Shown here piece by piece: positions 32,181-42,736 of a stretch of DNA of 64,000 nucleotides. The translations under genes and the position numbers were made by a program. Location of the stretch: positions 1-64,000 of the forward strand of contig CANQHZ010000005.1 in NCBI GenBank assembly GCA_947623805.1, in the 5' to 3' direction. The notes under the pieces are model-generated. The model did no database searches, had not been told where the DNA came from, and saw nothing but the letters and a program-made list of their open reading frames with translations. Source of the stretch: an uncultured Lachnospiraceae bacterium. Lineage in GTDB: Bacteria; Bacillota; Clostridia; Lachnospirales; Lachnospiraceae. Within the stretch, counting starts at the first letter, position 1; the number at the start of each line of letters is the position of its first letter.

Positions 32181-32579
32181 ATGTTAAATGAAGAAAGAAT
32201 AAAACTGATGACAAAGATGGCTTCCTATGAGGCAAATGAGGGCAAGAAGAATGTCTCCATAGGAAGCTACTTCAGAGGCGATTATATCGGGCTGCAGGTA
32301 ATCAGGGCGATAATCAGCGGCACGGTTGGTTTTTTTATTGTCTTTGGAATGTATATATTGTATAATTTTGAGACGATTATGGCGGACATTTACAAGATGG
32401 ATTTGCTAAAATTTGGCAGGAGTGTTATAATAGCATATCTTGTTTTTATTGTGCTGTATGCGGCGGTTTCCTATGGAATATATACATATCGCTATACTAG
32501 AGCGAAAAAAAGCTTAAAGAGATACTACAATAATTTAAAAAAACTTTCTTATCTTTATGATAAGGAGCAGAAAAGGTAG
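32181..32579 (+). CDS. Hypothetical membrane protein
   Basis: 132 aa, two predicted TM segments, no recognised family. Confidence 0.7.
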   Translation: MLNEERIKLMTKMASYEANEGKKNVSIGSYFRGDYIGLQVIRAIISGTVGFFIVFGMYILYNFETIMADIYKMDLLKFGRSVIIAYLVFIVLYAAVSYGIYTYRYTRAKKSLKRYYNNLKKLSYLYDKEQKR

Positions 32580-32603
32580 TGTCTTATCGGAAAGGAATTT
32601 GTT

Positions 32604-33551
32604 ATGACTGACCTGTTGGTTATGCGTGAACATTTAAAGCGGTTTTATAGTAAGTATGAAGCGTTTATTACTCCCGTGAGTAAGTTTTTGCTCACGGCGG
32701 CTACGCTGTTGCTGATTAATGGGAAGATAGGATATATGGGCAGGCTCAAAAGCGGCGCGGTAGTGCTGGTTTTATCACTTGTCTGCTCGTTTTTGCCGAT
32801 GAATTTTATCGTATTTGTGGCAGCGGCAGTCACGCTGGGACATTTGTATGAGCTTTCAGCGGAATGTGCACTTGTGGCGCTGGCAGTATTTCTTTTGTTG
32901 TTTGTATTATATATCAGATTTTCTCCGAGAGATACGCTTGCTATACTTCTTACCCCGATATGTTTTATATTAAAAATACCATATGTTATGCCTATCGTGA
33001 TGGGACTTGTAGGGACGCCTGTTTCGGCGGTATCTGTGGCAAGTGGTGTGATAGTCTACTATACTGTGGGATATATGAACAACAGCGCGTCGATGCTCAG
33101 CACGTTTGAGGAAGACGGTTCACTGGAGAAATTTAAGTATGTTGTAGACGGATTGATGAAAGATAAGGAAATGTTTGTCACGATAGCGGGCTTTGTGCTG
33201 ACGCTGCTGGTGGTTTATTTTATAAGAAGGCTCAGCATAGATTACGCCTGGACTATTGCTATGATAACGGGAGCGCTTTTGAATGTTCTTGTACTGCTTT
33301 TTGGCGACTTGATGTACAACACGAATATGCCGATTTTAGAGGTTATACTGGGAAGTATCGCGGCAGTTGCAATTGCCAAGGTTTTGGAATTCTTTGTGTT
33401 TAATGTGGATTACTCGAGGACGGAGCTTGTGCAGTTCGAGGATGACGAGTATTATTACTATGTAAAAGCAGTACCTAAAAATACAGTAGCCACCCCGCAA
33501 AAGCGGGTAAAAACGATACGAGTGCCGGACAAAGCGGTAAAAAGGCACTGA
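32604..33551 (+). CDS. Hypothetical polytopic membrane protein
   Basis: 315 aa, many hydrophobic segments; immediately upstream of cdaA. Confidence 0.75.
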   Translation: MTDLLVMREHLKRFYSKYEAFITPVSKFLLTAATLLLINGKIGYMGRLKSGAVVLVLSLVCSFLPMNFIVFVAAAVTLGHLYELSAECALVALAVFLLLFVLYIRFSPRDTLAILLTPICFILKIPYVMPIVMGLVGTPVSAVSVASGVIVYYTVGYMNNSASMLSTFEEDGSLEKFKYVVDGLMKDKEMFVTIAGFVLTLLVVYFIRRLSIDYAWTIAMITGALLNVLVLLFGDLMYNTNMPILEVILGSIAAVAIAKVLEFFVFNVDYSRTELVQFEDDEYYYYVKAVPKNTVATPQKRVKTIRVPDKAVKRH

Positions 33552-33599
33552 CGATGAGGAAAGCATGCATAAAGGCGGCAGAATGGAGATTTGTGTTAA

Positions 33600-34469
33600 A
33601 TGAATAGAATTATGAACTTTTTCGATTCATATATTGCATCTCTGTCTTTGCACAGGTTCAGCATCAGATGGGAGGATATAGTGGAAATAATCATTATATC
33701 CTTTTTGGTGTACCATATTATGGCCTGGGCAAAGCACACAAAGGTATGGCAGCTCATGAAAGGGCTTGTCATTATTTTAGTATTTATTCTGCTTGCTATT
33801 CTGTTTAATATGCACACTATAATATGGATAGTGGAGAATGTGTTCAGCATAGCGGTCATTGCGATTGTGGTTATATTGCAGCCGGAGCTTAGGCGTGCGC
33901 TTGAGGAGCTTGGCAGGAAGAATATCCTTACAAATATTGTCGCTTTTGACAAGCCATCTGATGAGCGTTTTTCTGACAAGACCGTAAATGACCTTATCAA
34001 GGCAAGCTTTGAGATGGGCAAGGTGAAGACCGGAGCGCTCATGGTCATAGAGCAGGATGTATCGCTGACCGAATATGAGAGGACGGGAATAGAGGTTGAC
34101 GGACTTATTTCGAGTCAGCTTTTAATCAATATCTTTGAGCATAATACGCCGCTGCATGACGGCGCTGTCATTATCCGCGGCAATAGGGTGGTATCGGCGA
34201 CCTGCTATCTCCCGCTTTCGGACAATATGCGTATAAGCAAGGAGCTCGGCACACGTCATCGTGCGGGTGTGGGTATATCGGAGGTAACTGATGCGCTGAC
34301 GATTATAGTGTCTGAGGAGACCGGCAATGTGAGCGTTACCTACGAGGGCGAGCTGTACAGAAATCTTGACGCGAACGGTCTTAGGGAGAAGCTTTGCATG
34401 ATACAGAACAAAGAAGTGGAGGAAAAGAAACGCGGGCTCTGGAAAGGTAGGGCTAGAGATGAAAAATAG
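33600..34469 (+). CDS. cdaA: Diadenylate cyclase CdaA
   Basis: N-terminal TMs, DGAVIIRGNRVVSATCYLPLS and LGTRHRAGVGISE DAC motifs. Confidence 0.96.
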   Translation: MNRIMNFFDSYIASLSLHRFSIRWEDIVEIIIISFLVYHIMAWAKHTKVWQLMKGLVIILVFILLAILFNMHTIIWIVENVFSIAVIAIVVILQPELRRALEELGRKNILTNIVAFDKPSDERFSDKTVNDLIKASFEMGKVKTGALMVIEQDVSLTEYERTGIEVDGLISSQLLINIFEHNTPLHDGAVIIRGNRVVSATCYLPLSDNMRISKELGTRHRAGVGISEVTDALTIIVSEETGNVSVTYEGELYRNLDANGLREKLCMIQNKEVEEKKRGLWKGRARDEK

Positions 34470-35790
34470 TTTTTGGAAAAGAGTGGTAAAGCTTTTTACA
34501 AATAACATAGGACTTAAATTTTGGGCCGTTGCTTTTTCCTGCGGTCTTTGGATTGTGATAAACAATATCAATAATCCATTGGAAACAAAGAACTTTTATA
34601 ATGTTCCGCTGGAGATTATAAACGCAAGCTCTATTACCAGCGAGAATAAGGTGTATGATATAGAAGACGGAATTGATACGGTAAATGTGGTTGTGGAGGG
34701 AAGAAGCAAGGTCCTTGATGAATTGACTAAGGATGATATAAGGGCTGTGGCTGACGTCGCTGAGAGAAACGATATGAACAAAGTAGGCGTCAAGGTTTCA
34801 AGTACGCGTAACAATTCCGAGTTGAATTTCAAAAGCAGCATAGAGAGCGTGCAACTTGTGATAGAAGACAGGAAAAGTATTGATATGCGTATAGCGGCAT
34901 CCGTTACTGACGAGCCGGCTGAAGGGTATGTTGTGGGGCAGGTTTCTCCGAGCCCGAACATTGTGAGGCTTTCGGGTCCGGCGTCTGTGATAGACAATGT
35001 AAAGAGCGTGCGTGCTGTGACAAGCGTGGATAATTTTTCAGCTGATATCAATACAAGCGTGGAGCTAAAGCTTTATGACGCCGATGACAGGGAAATAAAA
35101 AATAATTCCATAAGCATGAATATATCGACGGTAAATATAGCTGTCAGCATACTTGCGACGAAAGAGGTACCCTTGAGCTTTGTGGCGACGGGGACGCCCA
35201 AAGATGATTATATGATAAGCGGAGATATCACTTCCAATCCCGGATATGTTATGCTCGCGGGAAGGAAATCAACGCTTGATAACATAACAAAGCTTTCTGT
35301 GTCAGACCCTGCGATAGACGTTACCGACAAAGACGAGAGCTTTACCGCGACTGTCAATATCCGTAAATATCTGCCAACAAACACGCAGTTTGCGGACAGC
35401 GATTATGACGGAAATGTAGACGTATCTGTAAATATTGAGGGTGTGGTAAAAAAGACGCTGCGTATACCATCTTCAAAAATTGTAGTGGATAAGGTCCCTG
35501 CCGGCTATAAGGTGGTAACTCCTGAGCTTTCTGATGGCGGACACACATCATACAGCATAGAAATATCCGGCATAGAGTCGGAGGTAAGCGCTATCGATGC
35601 GAATGACATAGTCGGTGTGGTTGACATGGATTTGATGCTTGGCAAGCTTGGACTGAGCGAGTGGACGGAGGGTCAGTATCAGGGTGATATTATATTTAAT
35701 TTGCCTGAAAATGTAAAGCTTGCGCAGACATATTCGCTTATTGTTGTTTTAGAGCCTGAGAACGATAATGAAGTTAATGAGGAAGAATAA
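34459..35790 (+). CDS. cdaR: CdaR (YbbR-domain protein)
   Basis: N-terminal TM and repeated YbbR-like domains between cdaA and glmM. Confidence 0.92.
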   Translation: MKNSFWKRVVKLFTNNIGLKFWAVAFSCGLWIVINNINNPLETKNFYNVPLEIINASSITSENKVYDIEDGIDTVNVVVEGRSKVLDELTKDDIRAVADVAERNDMNKVGVKVSSTRNNSELNFKSSIESVQLVIEDRKSIDMRIAASVTDEPAEGYVVGQVSPSPNIVRLSGPASVIDNVKSVRAVTSVDNFSADINTSVELKLYDADDREIKNNSISMNISTVNIAVSILATKEVPLSFVATGTPKDDYMISGDITSNPGYVMLAGRKSTLDNITKLSVSDPAIDVTDKDESFTATVNIRKYLPTNTQFADSDYDGNVDVSVNIEGVVKKTLRIPSSKIVVDKVPAGYKVVTPELSDGGHTSYSIEISGIESEVSAIDANDIVGVVDMDLMLGKLGLSEWTEGQYQGDIIFNLPENVKLAQTYSLIVVLEPENDNEVNEEE

Positions 35791-35810
35791 AAAGATGGAG
35801 GATTTGGCAG

Positions 35811-37160
35811 ATGGCAAGATTGTTTGGCACGGACGGAGTGAGGGGCGTCGCAAATGATGAATTGACGCCGATGCTTGCAATGCAGCTTGGGCAGGCCGGG
35901 GCATATGTGCTTTCAAAGGAAACGGAGCATAAACCTACTATTATGGTGGGGTGCGATACGCGTATTTCGGGTGATATGCTTGCGAACGCTCTTATGGCGG
36001 GAGCGTGTTCTGTGGGAGCCAATGTGGTGTATGTGGGTGTTCTACCTACTCCGGCGATAGCGTATCTTACCAAAAAGTATAGGGTAGACGCGGGCGTCGT
36101 AATTTCCGCGTCACATAATCCGGTAGAATTTAACGGCATTAAATTTTTTGACGGTAAGGGCTTTAAGCTGCCCGATGCACTTGAAGACGAGATAGAAATG
36201 CTCATCAGAAACAATATGAAAGACATCAATTTTCCTACGGGAGCCAGCATAGGAAAGATTAAGTACAGGACCGATGCACGTGAGGAATATATAAATCATT
36301 CCGTGCGCGCCGTTCCAATCAATCTTCGCGGAATGAAGATAGTGGTGGATTGTGCGGAGGGAGCCTCGTATTATACATCTGTGGAGGCATTGAAAGAGCT
36401 GGGCGCAGATGTAGTGGCCATTCACAATTCGCCGGATGGGACAAATATTAATGCGAATTGCGGCTCTACGCATATGGCGGAGCTTATGGCGCGAGTGGTT
36501 TATGAAAAGGCCAATATCGGGCTGGCTTTTGACGGTGACGCCGACAGGCTGCTTGCGGTTGACGAAAACGGGCATAGTGTTGACGGCGATGTGATTATGG
36601 CGATAGTTGGCAATCATATGAAGTCAAAGGGCAAGCTTAATAACAATACAATTGTGGCTACTGTGATGAGCAACCTCGGTTTCTTTATAATGGGCAAGGA
36701 GCAGGGTATCAATATAGAACAGACAAAGGTAGGCGACAGGTACGTACTTGAGCGGATGTTGGAAATTAACGCAAATCTTGGCGGCGAGCAGTCGGGACAT
36801 ATTATTTTCCTTGATGAAAATACTACGGGTGACGGCTTGTTAAGTGCACTGCATCTGCTTGAGGTAATGGTGGATACGGGTAAGACGCTGTCAGAGCTTG
36901 CGAGCATAATGACAGTTCTTCCGCAGGCGCTTGTGGGCGCACGCGTGCCAAATCACAAGAAGCATAGCTATATGGAATATCCGGAGATTGCCGATGCGGT
37001 AGAACGCATAAGCAAAAAATTCGAGGGCGAGGGCAGGGTGCTTATAAGACCGTCGGGCACGGAGCCGCTGGTTCGCGTAATGATAGAGGGCAAGGACCAG
37101 AATATGATAGAAAAAGATGCGAGGGAGCTTGCGGAGCTTATCCAGAATGTAATGCTGTAA
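35811..37160 (+). CDS. glmM: Phosphoglucosamine mutase
   Basis: RLFGTDGVRGVAND; GVVISASHNPVEFNGIKFF; DGDADR; RPSGTEPLVRVMIEG. Confidence 0.97.
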   Translation: MARLFGTDGVRGVANDELTPMLAMQLGQAGAYVLSKETEHKPTIMVGCDTRISGDMLANALMAGACSVGANVVYVGVLPTPAIAYLTKKYRVDAGVVISASHNPVEFNGIKFFDGKGFKLPDALEDEIEMLIRNNMKDINFPTGASIGKIKYRTDAREEYINHSVRAVPINLRGMKIVVDCAEGASYYTSVEALKELGADVVAIHNSPDGTNINANCGSTHMAELMARVVYEKANIGLAFDGDADRLLAVDENGHSVDGDVIMAIVGNHMKSKGKLNNNTIVATVMSNLGFFIMGKEQGINIEQTKVGDRYVLERMLEINANLGGEQSGHIIFLDENTTGDGLLSALHLLEVMVDTGKTLSELASIMTVLPQALVGARVPNHKKHSYMEYPEIADAVERISKKFEGEGRVLIRPSGTEPLVRVMIEGKDQNMIEKDARELAELIQNVML

Positions 37161-37214
37161 CTGTAAATTAAAGGTACTGAATGGCTGCATAAATAAAAGG
37201 AACGGGGGATACAA

Positions 37215-37502
37215 ATGGTAAGTCAAAAGGTAGTAATCCAAAATCCTACAGGGCTGCATCTTCGCCCGGCGGGGACACTGTGTAAAGAGGCATTGCAGTT
37301 TGACTCACATATAACATTTGTCTTCAATGAAACTACTGCTAATGCCAAAAGTGTGCTCAGCGTATTGGGCGCCTGCGTAAAGAGCGGCGATGAAATCGAG
37401 CTTTGCTGCGATGGACCTGACGAAAAAGAAGCCTTGAAAAAGCTTGTCAAACTGATTGAAGATGGTTTGGGCGAAAAAAAACACGAGGATGGTGTTTCTT
37501 GA
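37215..37502 (+). CDS. HPr family phosphocarrier protein
   Basis: NPTGLHLRPAG with His15, NAKSVLSVLGA Ser46 region. Confidence 0.9.
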   Translation: MVSQKVVIQNPTGLHLRPAGTLCKEALQFDSHITFVFNETTANAKSVLSVLGACVKSGDEIELCCDGPDEKEALKKLVKLIEDGLGEKKHEDGVS

Positions 37503-37562
37503 GAGCGTTTGACGGATGTTGCCGGGAGCGGCGGAAAGATTTCGAGAACGGAGGAATGATTT

Positions 37563-38435
37563 TTGAAAAAAATTATTGTGACCGGCTGTAACGGGCAGCT
37601 TGGGCGGGCGATTAATAAGCTTTATGAGGCTGACATGGAATATGAATGCATAAATACGGATGTCGGTCAGCTTGACATAACGGATATTGATGCGGTAAAT
37701 AAGCTTGTGGACGGGGTAAAGCCGTATGCGATTATAAATTGCGCCGCGCATACAAATGTCAACGGCTGTGAGACGGATATTGACAATGCGTACAGGATAA
37801 ATGCGATAGGTCCCAGAAACCTTAGTATAGCGGCAACGAGGTATGGTGCGAGGCTGATGCATATTTCGACGGACTATGTTTTTGACGGAAATGCGAGCAC
37901 TCCTTATACGGAGTTTGATACTCCCAATCCCAAGGCTGTCTATGGCAAAACAAAGCTTGCAGGCGAGAATTTTGTGAAAGAATTTGCCAAGGAGTATTTT
38001 ATCATACGCACGGCATGGCTCTATGGCGACGGTAAAAATTTTGTAAAAACCATGCTTAACCTGAGTGAAAATCATGATAAAGTCACTGTGGTGGGCGACC
38101 AGTTTGGCTCGCCTACAAGCGCGGACGAGCTTGCGAAAGCGATTGCGTATCTTTTGCCGACTGACAACTTTGGGCTGTTTCATGGTACTTGTGAAGGCTC
38201 TACGAACTGGGCGGATTTTACGCGCGAGATATATAGGCTTGCGGGCAGGAGCACGACAGTTGAGACCGTTACGACAGAGGAGTACAACAAAAATGTATCA
38301 GGAATATCCGCGCCGCGTCCCGCGTATTCGATACTTGAAAATTATATGTTAAAGCTTACTACTGATTTTATGTTTTCCGATTGGGAAAAGGCAATTGCCG
38401 AATATATAGCGGGCGGTTCGTATGGCAGTCGTTAG
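37563..38435 (+). CDS. rfbD: dTDP-4-dehydrorhamnose reductase
   Basis: VTGCNGQLGRAI; ISTDYVFDGNASTPYTEFDTPNPKAVYGKTKLAGE. Confidence 0.93.
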   Translation: MKKIIVTGCNGQLGRAINKLYEADMEYECINTDVGQLDITDIDAVNKLVDGVKPYAIINCAAHTNVNGCETDIDNAYRINAIGPRNLSIAATRYGARLMHISTDYVFDGNASTPYTEFDTPNPKAVYGKTKLAGENFVKEFAKEYFIIRTAWLYGDGKNFVKTMLNLSENHDKVTVVGDQFGSPTSADELAKAIAYLLPTDNFGLFHGTCEGSTNWADFTREIYRLAGRSTTVETVTTEEYNKNVSGISAPRPAYSILENYMLKLTTDFMFSDWEKAIAEYIAGGSYGSR

Positions 38436-38530
38436 TCTGTGGCGACCAAGGTTAAAAAGTGAGTGTATATTAGGCTTAAGGGGCATAATATAAGTGCGAA
38501 TACAAATACGGATACTATAGGAGGAGATAA

Positions 38531-39616
38531 ATGAACAATATAGCGTTGATAACAGGTATAACAGGGCAGGACGGCTCATATCTGGCTGAATTTCTGCTTG
38601 CAAAGGGCTATGAGGTGCATGGACTTATCAGAAGGCATAGTATATCAAATACCATGCGAATAGACCATTTGATTAATTCGGACTATAACAAGGTAAAGTT
38701 TTTCCTGCATTATGCGGACACGACAGATTCGTCAAATCTTATGAGGATTATAGGCGAGATAAGACCTACGGAGGTGTACAACCTTGCGGCGCAGTCGCAT
38801 GTGGGCGTTTCTTTTGAGGTGCCTGAGTATACGGCGGATGCGACAGGTGTGAGTACATTAAAGCTTTTGGAGGCGATAAGGGTAAACGGAGGCAACTGCA
38901 GATATTATCAGGCGTCAACGTCGGAGCTTTTTGGAGGACTTCCTGAAACAGCACCGCAAAGCGAGGCCACACCGTTTTATCCAAAGAGCCCTTACGGAGT
39001 AGCAAAGCTTTATTCTTACTGGATAACAGTCAATTACAGAGAATCTTATAATCTGTTTGCATGCAATGGTATTCTTTTTAATCATGAATCGCCAAGACGC
39101 GGCGAGAATTTCGTTACAAGGAAGATTACGCTTGCCATAGCTAACATAATAGCAGGAAGACAAAGCAAGCTCTCGCTTGGAAACATGAACGCCAAGAGGG
39201 ATTGGGGCTTTGCAGGTGATTATGTAGAGGGTATGTGGCTTATGCTGCAGCAGCCGTCCCCCGGAGATTATGTACTTGCGACAAATGAGACGCATACTGT
39301 GCGTCAGTTTGTAGAAGCTGCATTTGCTGAGCTTGGAATTGTCATTCGCTGGGAGGGCGAGGGTGTCAGGGAAAAAGGGTATGATGCGGAGACAGGAAAT
39401 CTTTTGGTTGACGTAAATCCTGAATTTTATCGTCCCGCAGAGGTTGAATTTCTCTGGGGCAATCCTGCCAAGGCGGAAAAGACACTCGGCTGGAAGCGTA
39501 AAGTGGATTTCAGGCATCTCGTGGCAATGATGATGGACGCGGATTTGAAAGCGATAACGGGAATGTCATGTGAAGAATATAAGAATAAGAGAAAAAACGG
39601 AGCGAACAATGAATAA
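38531..39616 (+). CDS. gmd: GDP-mannose 4,6-dehydratase
   Basis: [48 protein letters not shown]. Confidence 0.95.
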   Translation: MNNIALITGITGQDGSYLAEFLLAKGYEVHGLIRRHSISNTMRIDHLINSDYNKVKFFLHYADTTDSSNLMRIIGEIRPTEVYNLAAQSHVGVSFEVPEYTADATGVSTLKLLEAIRVNGGNCRYYQASTSELFGGLPETAPQSEATPFYPKSPYGVAKLYSYWITVNYRESYNLFACNGILFNHESPRRGENFVTRKITLAIANIIAGRQSKLSLGNMNAKRDWGFAGDYVEGMWLMLQQPSPGDYVLATNETHTVRQFVEAAFAELGIVIRWEGEGVREKGYDAETGNLLVDVNPEFYRPAEVEFLWGNPAKAEKTLGWKRKVDFRHLVAMMMDADLKAITGMSCEEYKNKRKNGANNE

Positions 39617-40550
39617 ATCGGATAAAATATATGTGGCAGGGCATAGAGGGCTTGTCGGTTCGGCTATAGTAAGGAATTTAAAGGAAAAAGGCTATGAGAA
39701 TATTATAGGAAAGACACATGATGAGCTTGACCTCACCAATCAGAATGATGTCAGGAATTTCTTTGAAAATGAGCGTCCGGATATCGTAGTGCTTGCGGCA
39801 GCAAAAGTGGGCGGCATAAATGCCAACAATACTGCGCCTGCCGACTTTGCATATGAAAACATGCAAATTCAATGTAATGTTATCAAGTGCGCTCATGATT
39901 ACAAGGTAAAGAAACTGTTGTTTTTGGGCAGTACGTGTATATATCCGAGGCTTGCGCCGCAGCCCATACCCGAGGATGCGCTCCTTACCGGACCGCTTGA
40001 GGAGACAAACGAGGCATATGCGATTGCCAAAATTTCGGGAATGCAGATGTGCAAATATTTTAAGCGTCAGTATGGGGATAATTTTATAAGCTGTATGCCG
40101 ACGAATCTTTATGGTCCGTATGACAATTATGATTTGTCTGGTTCTCATGTAATGCCGGCTATGATAAGGAAGTTTCACGATGCTAAAATCAATAACAGTC
40201 CCAGCGTTGAGCTGTGGGGGACGGGTACGCCTCTGAGGGAATTTTTGTATGTTGACGATATGGCTGACGCATGTGTCTTTTTGCTCGAGAATTATGAGGG
40301 TGAGCAGCATGTCAATATAGGCACTGGCAAGGAAGTGACAATAAAGGAACTTGCCGAGGCTGTCCGACGTACGGTTGGTTATGAGGGCGAGATTATATGG
40401 AATAAGGATATGCCTGACGGAATGCCCAGAAAGCTTACCGACGTCAGCAAGCTTCACAAGCTTGGATGGACGCACAAGGTTGAGCTTGATGAGGGGATAC
40501 GCCTTGCGTATGATTGGTTTAAAGAAAATGTCGAAAATGCTCGACTATAG
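39609..40550 (+). CDS. fcl: GDP-L-fucose synthase
   Basis: [57 protein letters not shown]. Confidence 0.95.
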   Translation: MNKSDKIYVAGHRGLVGSAIVRNLKEKGYENIIGKTHDELDLTNQNDVRNFFENERPDIVVLAAAKVGGINANNTAPADFAYENMQIQCNVIKCAHDYKVKKLLFLGSTCIYPRLAPQPIPEDALLTGPLEETNEAYAIAKISGMQMCKYFKRQYGDNFISCMPTNLYGPYDNYDLSGSHVMPAMIRKFHDAKINNSPSVELWGTGTPLREFLYVDDMADACVFLLENYEGEQHVNIGTGKEVTIKELAEAVRRTVGYEGEIIWNKDMPDGMPRKLTDVSKLHKLGWTHKVELDEGIRLAYDWFKENVENARL

Positions 40551-40609
40551 CTATAATTAGGAAATTATGTAAAGTTTTTTGGCATTTTTAGCCTGATGGG
40601 GAGGCTGAA

Positions 40610-40972
40610 ATGGAACGCGAATATTCAAGGGTAGATATTCTCAGTAATTCTACATATCTGCTTTTGCGTCTTGGCTTTCAAGCCAGACAAAGGGGTTATC
40701 GTTATCTTAGGGAAGCGGTGCTCGTTTCGTGTCTTGAACCCCAAATGCTGGAATCAGTTACAAAGTTTCTGTATCCGGAAATAGCACATAGATTTGATAC
40801 GACCGACAAAAATATTGAAAGAGCTATCAGAAATTCAATTGATACAGCTTGGGCGAGAGGCAATAAAGAGGCTATGGAAATTGTATTTGGAAATAATTAC
40901 TGCAGTGAGACCGATAGACCGACAAATACGGAAGTAATAGAGGCATTGGTCAAATATGTTTTGATTCATTAA
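40610..40972 (+). CDS. Stand-alone Spo0A C-terminal (output) domain protein
   Basis: LGFQARQRGYRYLREAVLVSCLEPQMLESVTKFLYPEIAHRFDTTDKNIERAIRNSIDTAWARGN aligns by eye with the Spo0A DNA-binding domain; no receiver domain. Confidence 0.88.
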   Translation: MEREYSRVDILSNSTYLLLRLGFQARQRGYRYLREAVLVSCLEPQMLESVTKFLYPEIAHRFDTTDKNIERAIRNSIDTAWARGNKEAMEIVFGNNYCSETDRPTNTEVIEALVKYVLIH

Positions 40973-41004
40973 ATTATGCGCTGCAGCGCGGAAACGAGGC
41001 ATTA

Positions 41005-41946
41005 GTGAAAGAATATACAAAGACATTAAGTATTATAGTTCCCTGCTACAATGAGGAGGAAAGTGTTCCTCTTTTTTATGCCGAGGCTATCAGGCAGGAA
41101 GCGTTTTTTCACAATAAGGATGTGGAGCTTGAGTTCATCTTTGTAAATGACGGCTCAAAGGATGCCACTGTGGAGGCTGTGCGTGCGCTTCACGAGAAAG
41201 ACGAAAGGGTCCACTTGGTATCGTTTTCGAGAAATTTTGGAAAAGAAGCGGCTATCATTGCGGGGCTTGAAAAAGCGACCGGTGACTTTACAGTGCTTAT
41301 GGATGCCGATTTGCAGGACCCGCCGTCTATCTTACCTGAGATGTATGGGTATATTGAGGAAGGCTATGATTCCGTGGCGACAAGGCGTGTGGACAGAAAA
41401 GGCGAGCCGCCTATCCGCTCATTTTTTGCAAGGCGCTTTTACGGACTTATGCGCAAGATATCAAAGACGGAGATTGTTGACGGCGCGAGGGATTATCGCC
41501 TTATGACGCGGCAGGTGACTGACGCGATATTGTCTATGCGCGAGTATAATCGTTTTTCTAAGGGAATATTTGGATGGGTAGGATACAATACCAAATGGAT
41601 AGAATACGAAAATGTACAGAGAGCGGCTGGAGAGACAAAGTGGTCTTTCTGGAAATTGTTTTTGTATTCGCTTGACGGCATTATGGCGTTTTCTACTGCG
41701 CCGCTCTCTATTGCGTCAATATTTGGAATACTGTTTTGTATTGTGGCGTTTGTGTTTATGATTTTTATTTTTGTGCGGGCGTTGGTGTATGGTGACCCTG
41801 TAGCGGGATGGCCCTCAACGATATGTATAATATCTCTTATCGGGGGAGTACAGCTTTTGTGCCTTGGCATAATGGGGCAGTATATGAGCAAGCTCTATAT
41901 GGAGGTTAAGGACAGACCGAAATATCTTGTGAAGGAAGAATTTTAA
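41005..41946 (+). CDS. GT2 glycosyltransferase, GtrB/DPM1-like with C-terminal TMs
   Basis: SIIVPCYNEEESVPLFY; DADLQDPPSILPEMY; two C-terminal TM helices. Confidence 0.92.
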   Translation: MKEYTKTLSIIVPCYNEEESVPLFYAEAIRQEAFFHNKDVELEFIFVNDGSKDATVEAVRALHEKDERVHLVSFSRNFGKEAAIIAGLEKATGDFTVLMDADLQDPPSILPEMYGYIEEGYDSVATRRVDRKGEPPIRSFFARRFYGLMRKISKTEIVDGARDYRLMTRQVTDAILSMREYNRFSKGIFGWVGYNTKWIEYENVQRAAGETKWSFWKLFLYSLDGIMAFSTAPLSIASIFGILFCIVAFVFMIFIFVRALVYGDPVAGWPSTICIISLIGGVQLLCLGIMGQYMSKLYMEVKDRPKYLVKEEF

Positions 41947-41956
41947 GAACAATATA

Positions 41957-42718
41957 ATGAAAGATAACAGGTGTATTGTAAGTATAATAGTCCCTGTCTA
42001 TAATGCGGCTGAATTTATAGAAGAAACGATAAAGACGGTCGAGGCGCAAAGCTTTGCAGAATGGGAGCTTTTGCTCGTGGATGATTGTTCCGATGATAAC
42101 GGGTGTGACATAATAGAGCGCCATATCACTCGGGACAGTCGTATAAAACTTATCAGGCAGGAACAGAACAAAGGAGCGGCAGCCGCGAGAAATGCCGGGA
42201 TTTTACAGGCCGAGGGCAGGTATATATGCTTTCTTGACGCGGACGACATATGGGAGCCCGATAAGATTGCCAAAGAGCTTGATTATATGCGCGGACGTGA
42301 TGCAGGATTTGTCTTTACCGGATATGAGTTTGCGGACGAGCATGGCAGGGGACTTGGCAAGGTGGTTCATGTGCCGGATACAATTACTTACGGGCAGGCG
42401 CTTAAGAATACGACGATTTTTACATCTACCGTTATGATTGACACGGAAAAGGTTGACAAGGAAGATATATATATGCCGCAAATCGAGAGCGAAGACACGG
42501 CGACATGGTGGCATATACTTAAGAAATATGGCACGGGATATGGATTGGACAGCGCGCTTGTGAGATACAGGAGAAGCGCTGGCACTCTTTCGTCAAACAA
42601 GGCAAGGGCTGTGAGGCGCATTTGGAATTTATATAGAAAGCAGGAAAGGCTGTCACTGACAAAGAGCCTTTACTGTATGTGTTTTTGGGCGTTCCGTGCA
42701 GTGCTTAGGCGGATTTAG
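41957..42718 (+). CDS. GT2 glycosyltransferase
   Basis: VSIIVPVYNAAEFIEETIKTV; CFLDADDIWEPDKI. Confidence 0.92.
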   Translation: MKDNRCIVSIIVPVYNAAEFIEETIKTVEAQSFAEWELLLVDDCSDDNGCDIIERHITRDSRIKLIRQEQNKGAAAARNAGILQAEGRYICFLDADDIWEPDKIAKELDYMRGRDAGFVFTGYEFADEHGRGLGKVVHVPDTITYGQALKNTTIFTSTVMIDTEKVDKEDIYMPQIESEDTATWWHILKKYGTGYGLDSALVRYRRSAGTLSSNKARAVRRIWNLYRKQERLSLTKSLYCMCFWAFRAVLRRI

Positions 42719-42736
42719 GATAGATTTTGGAGGCTA

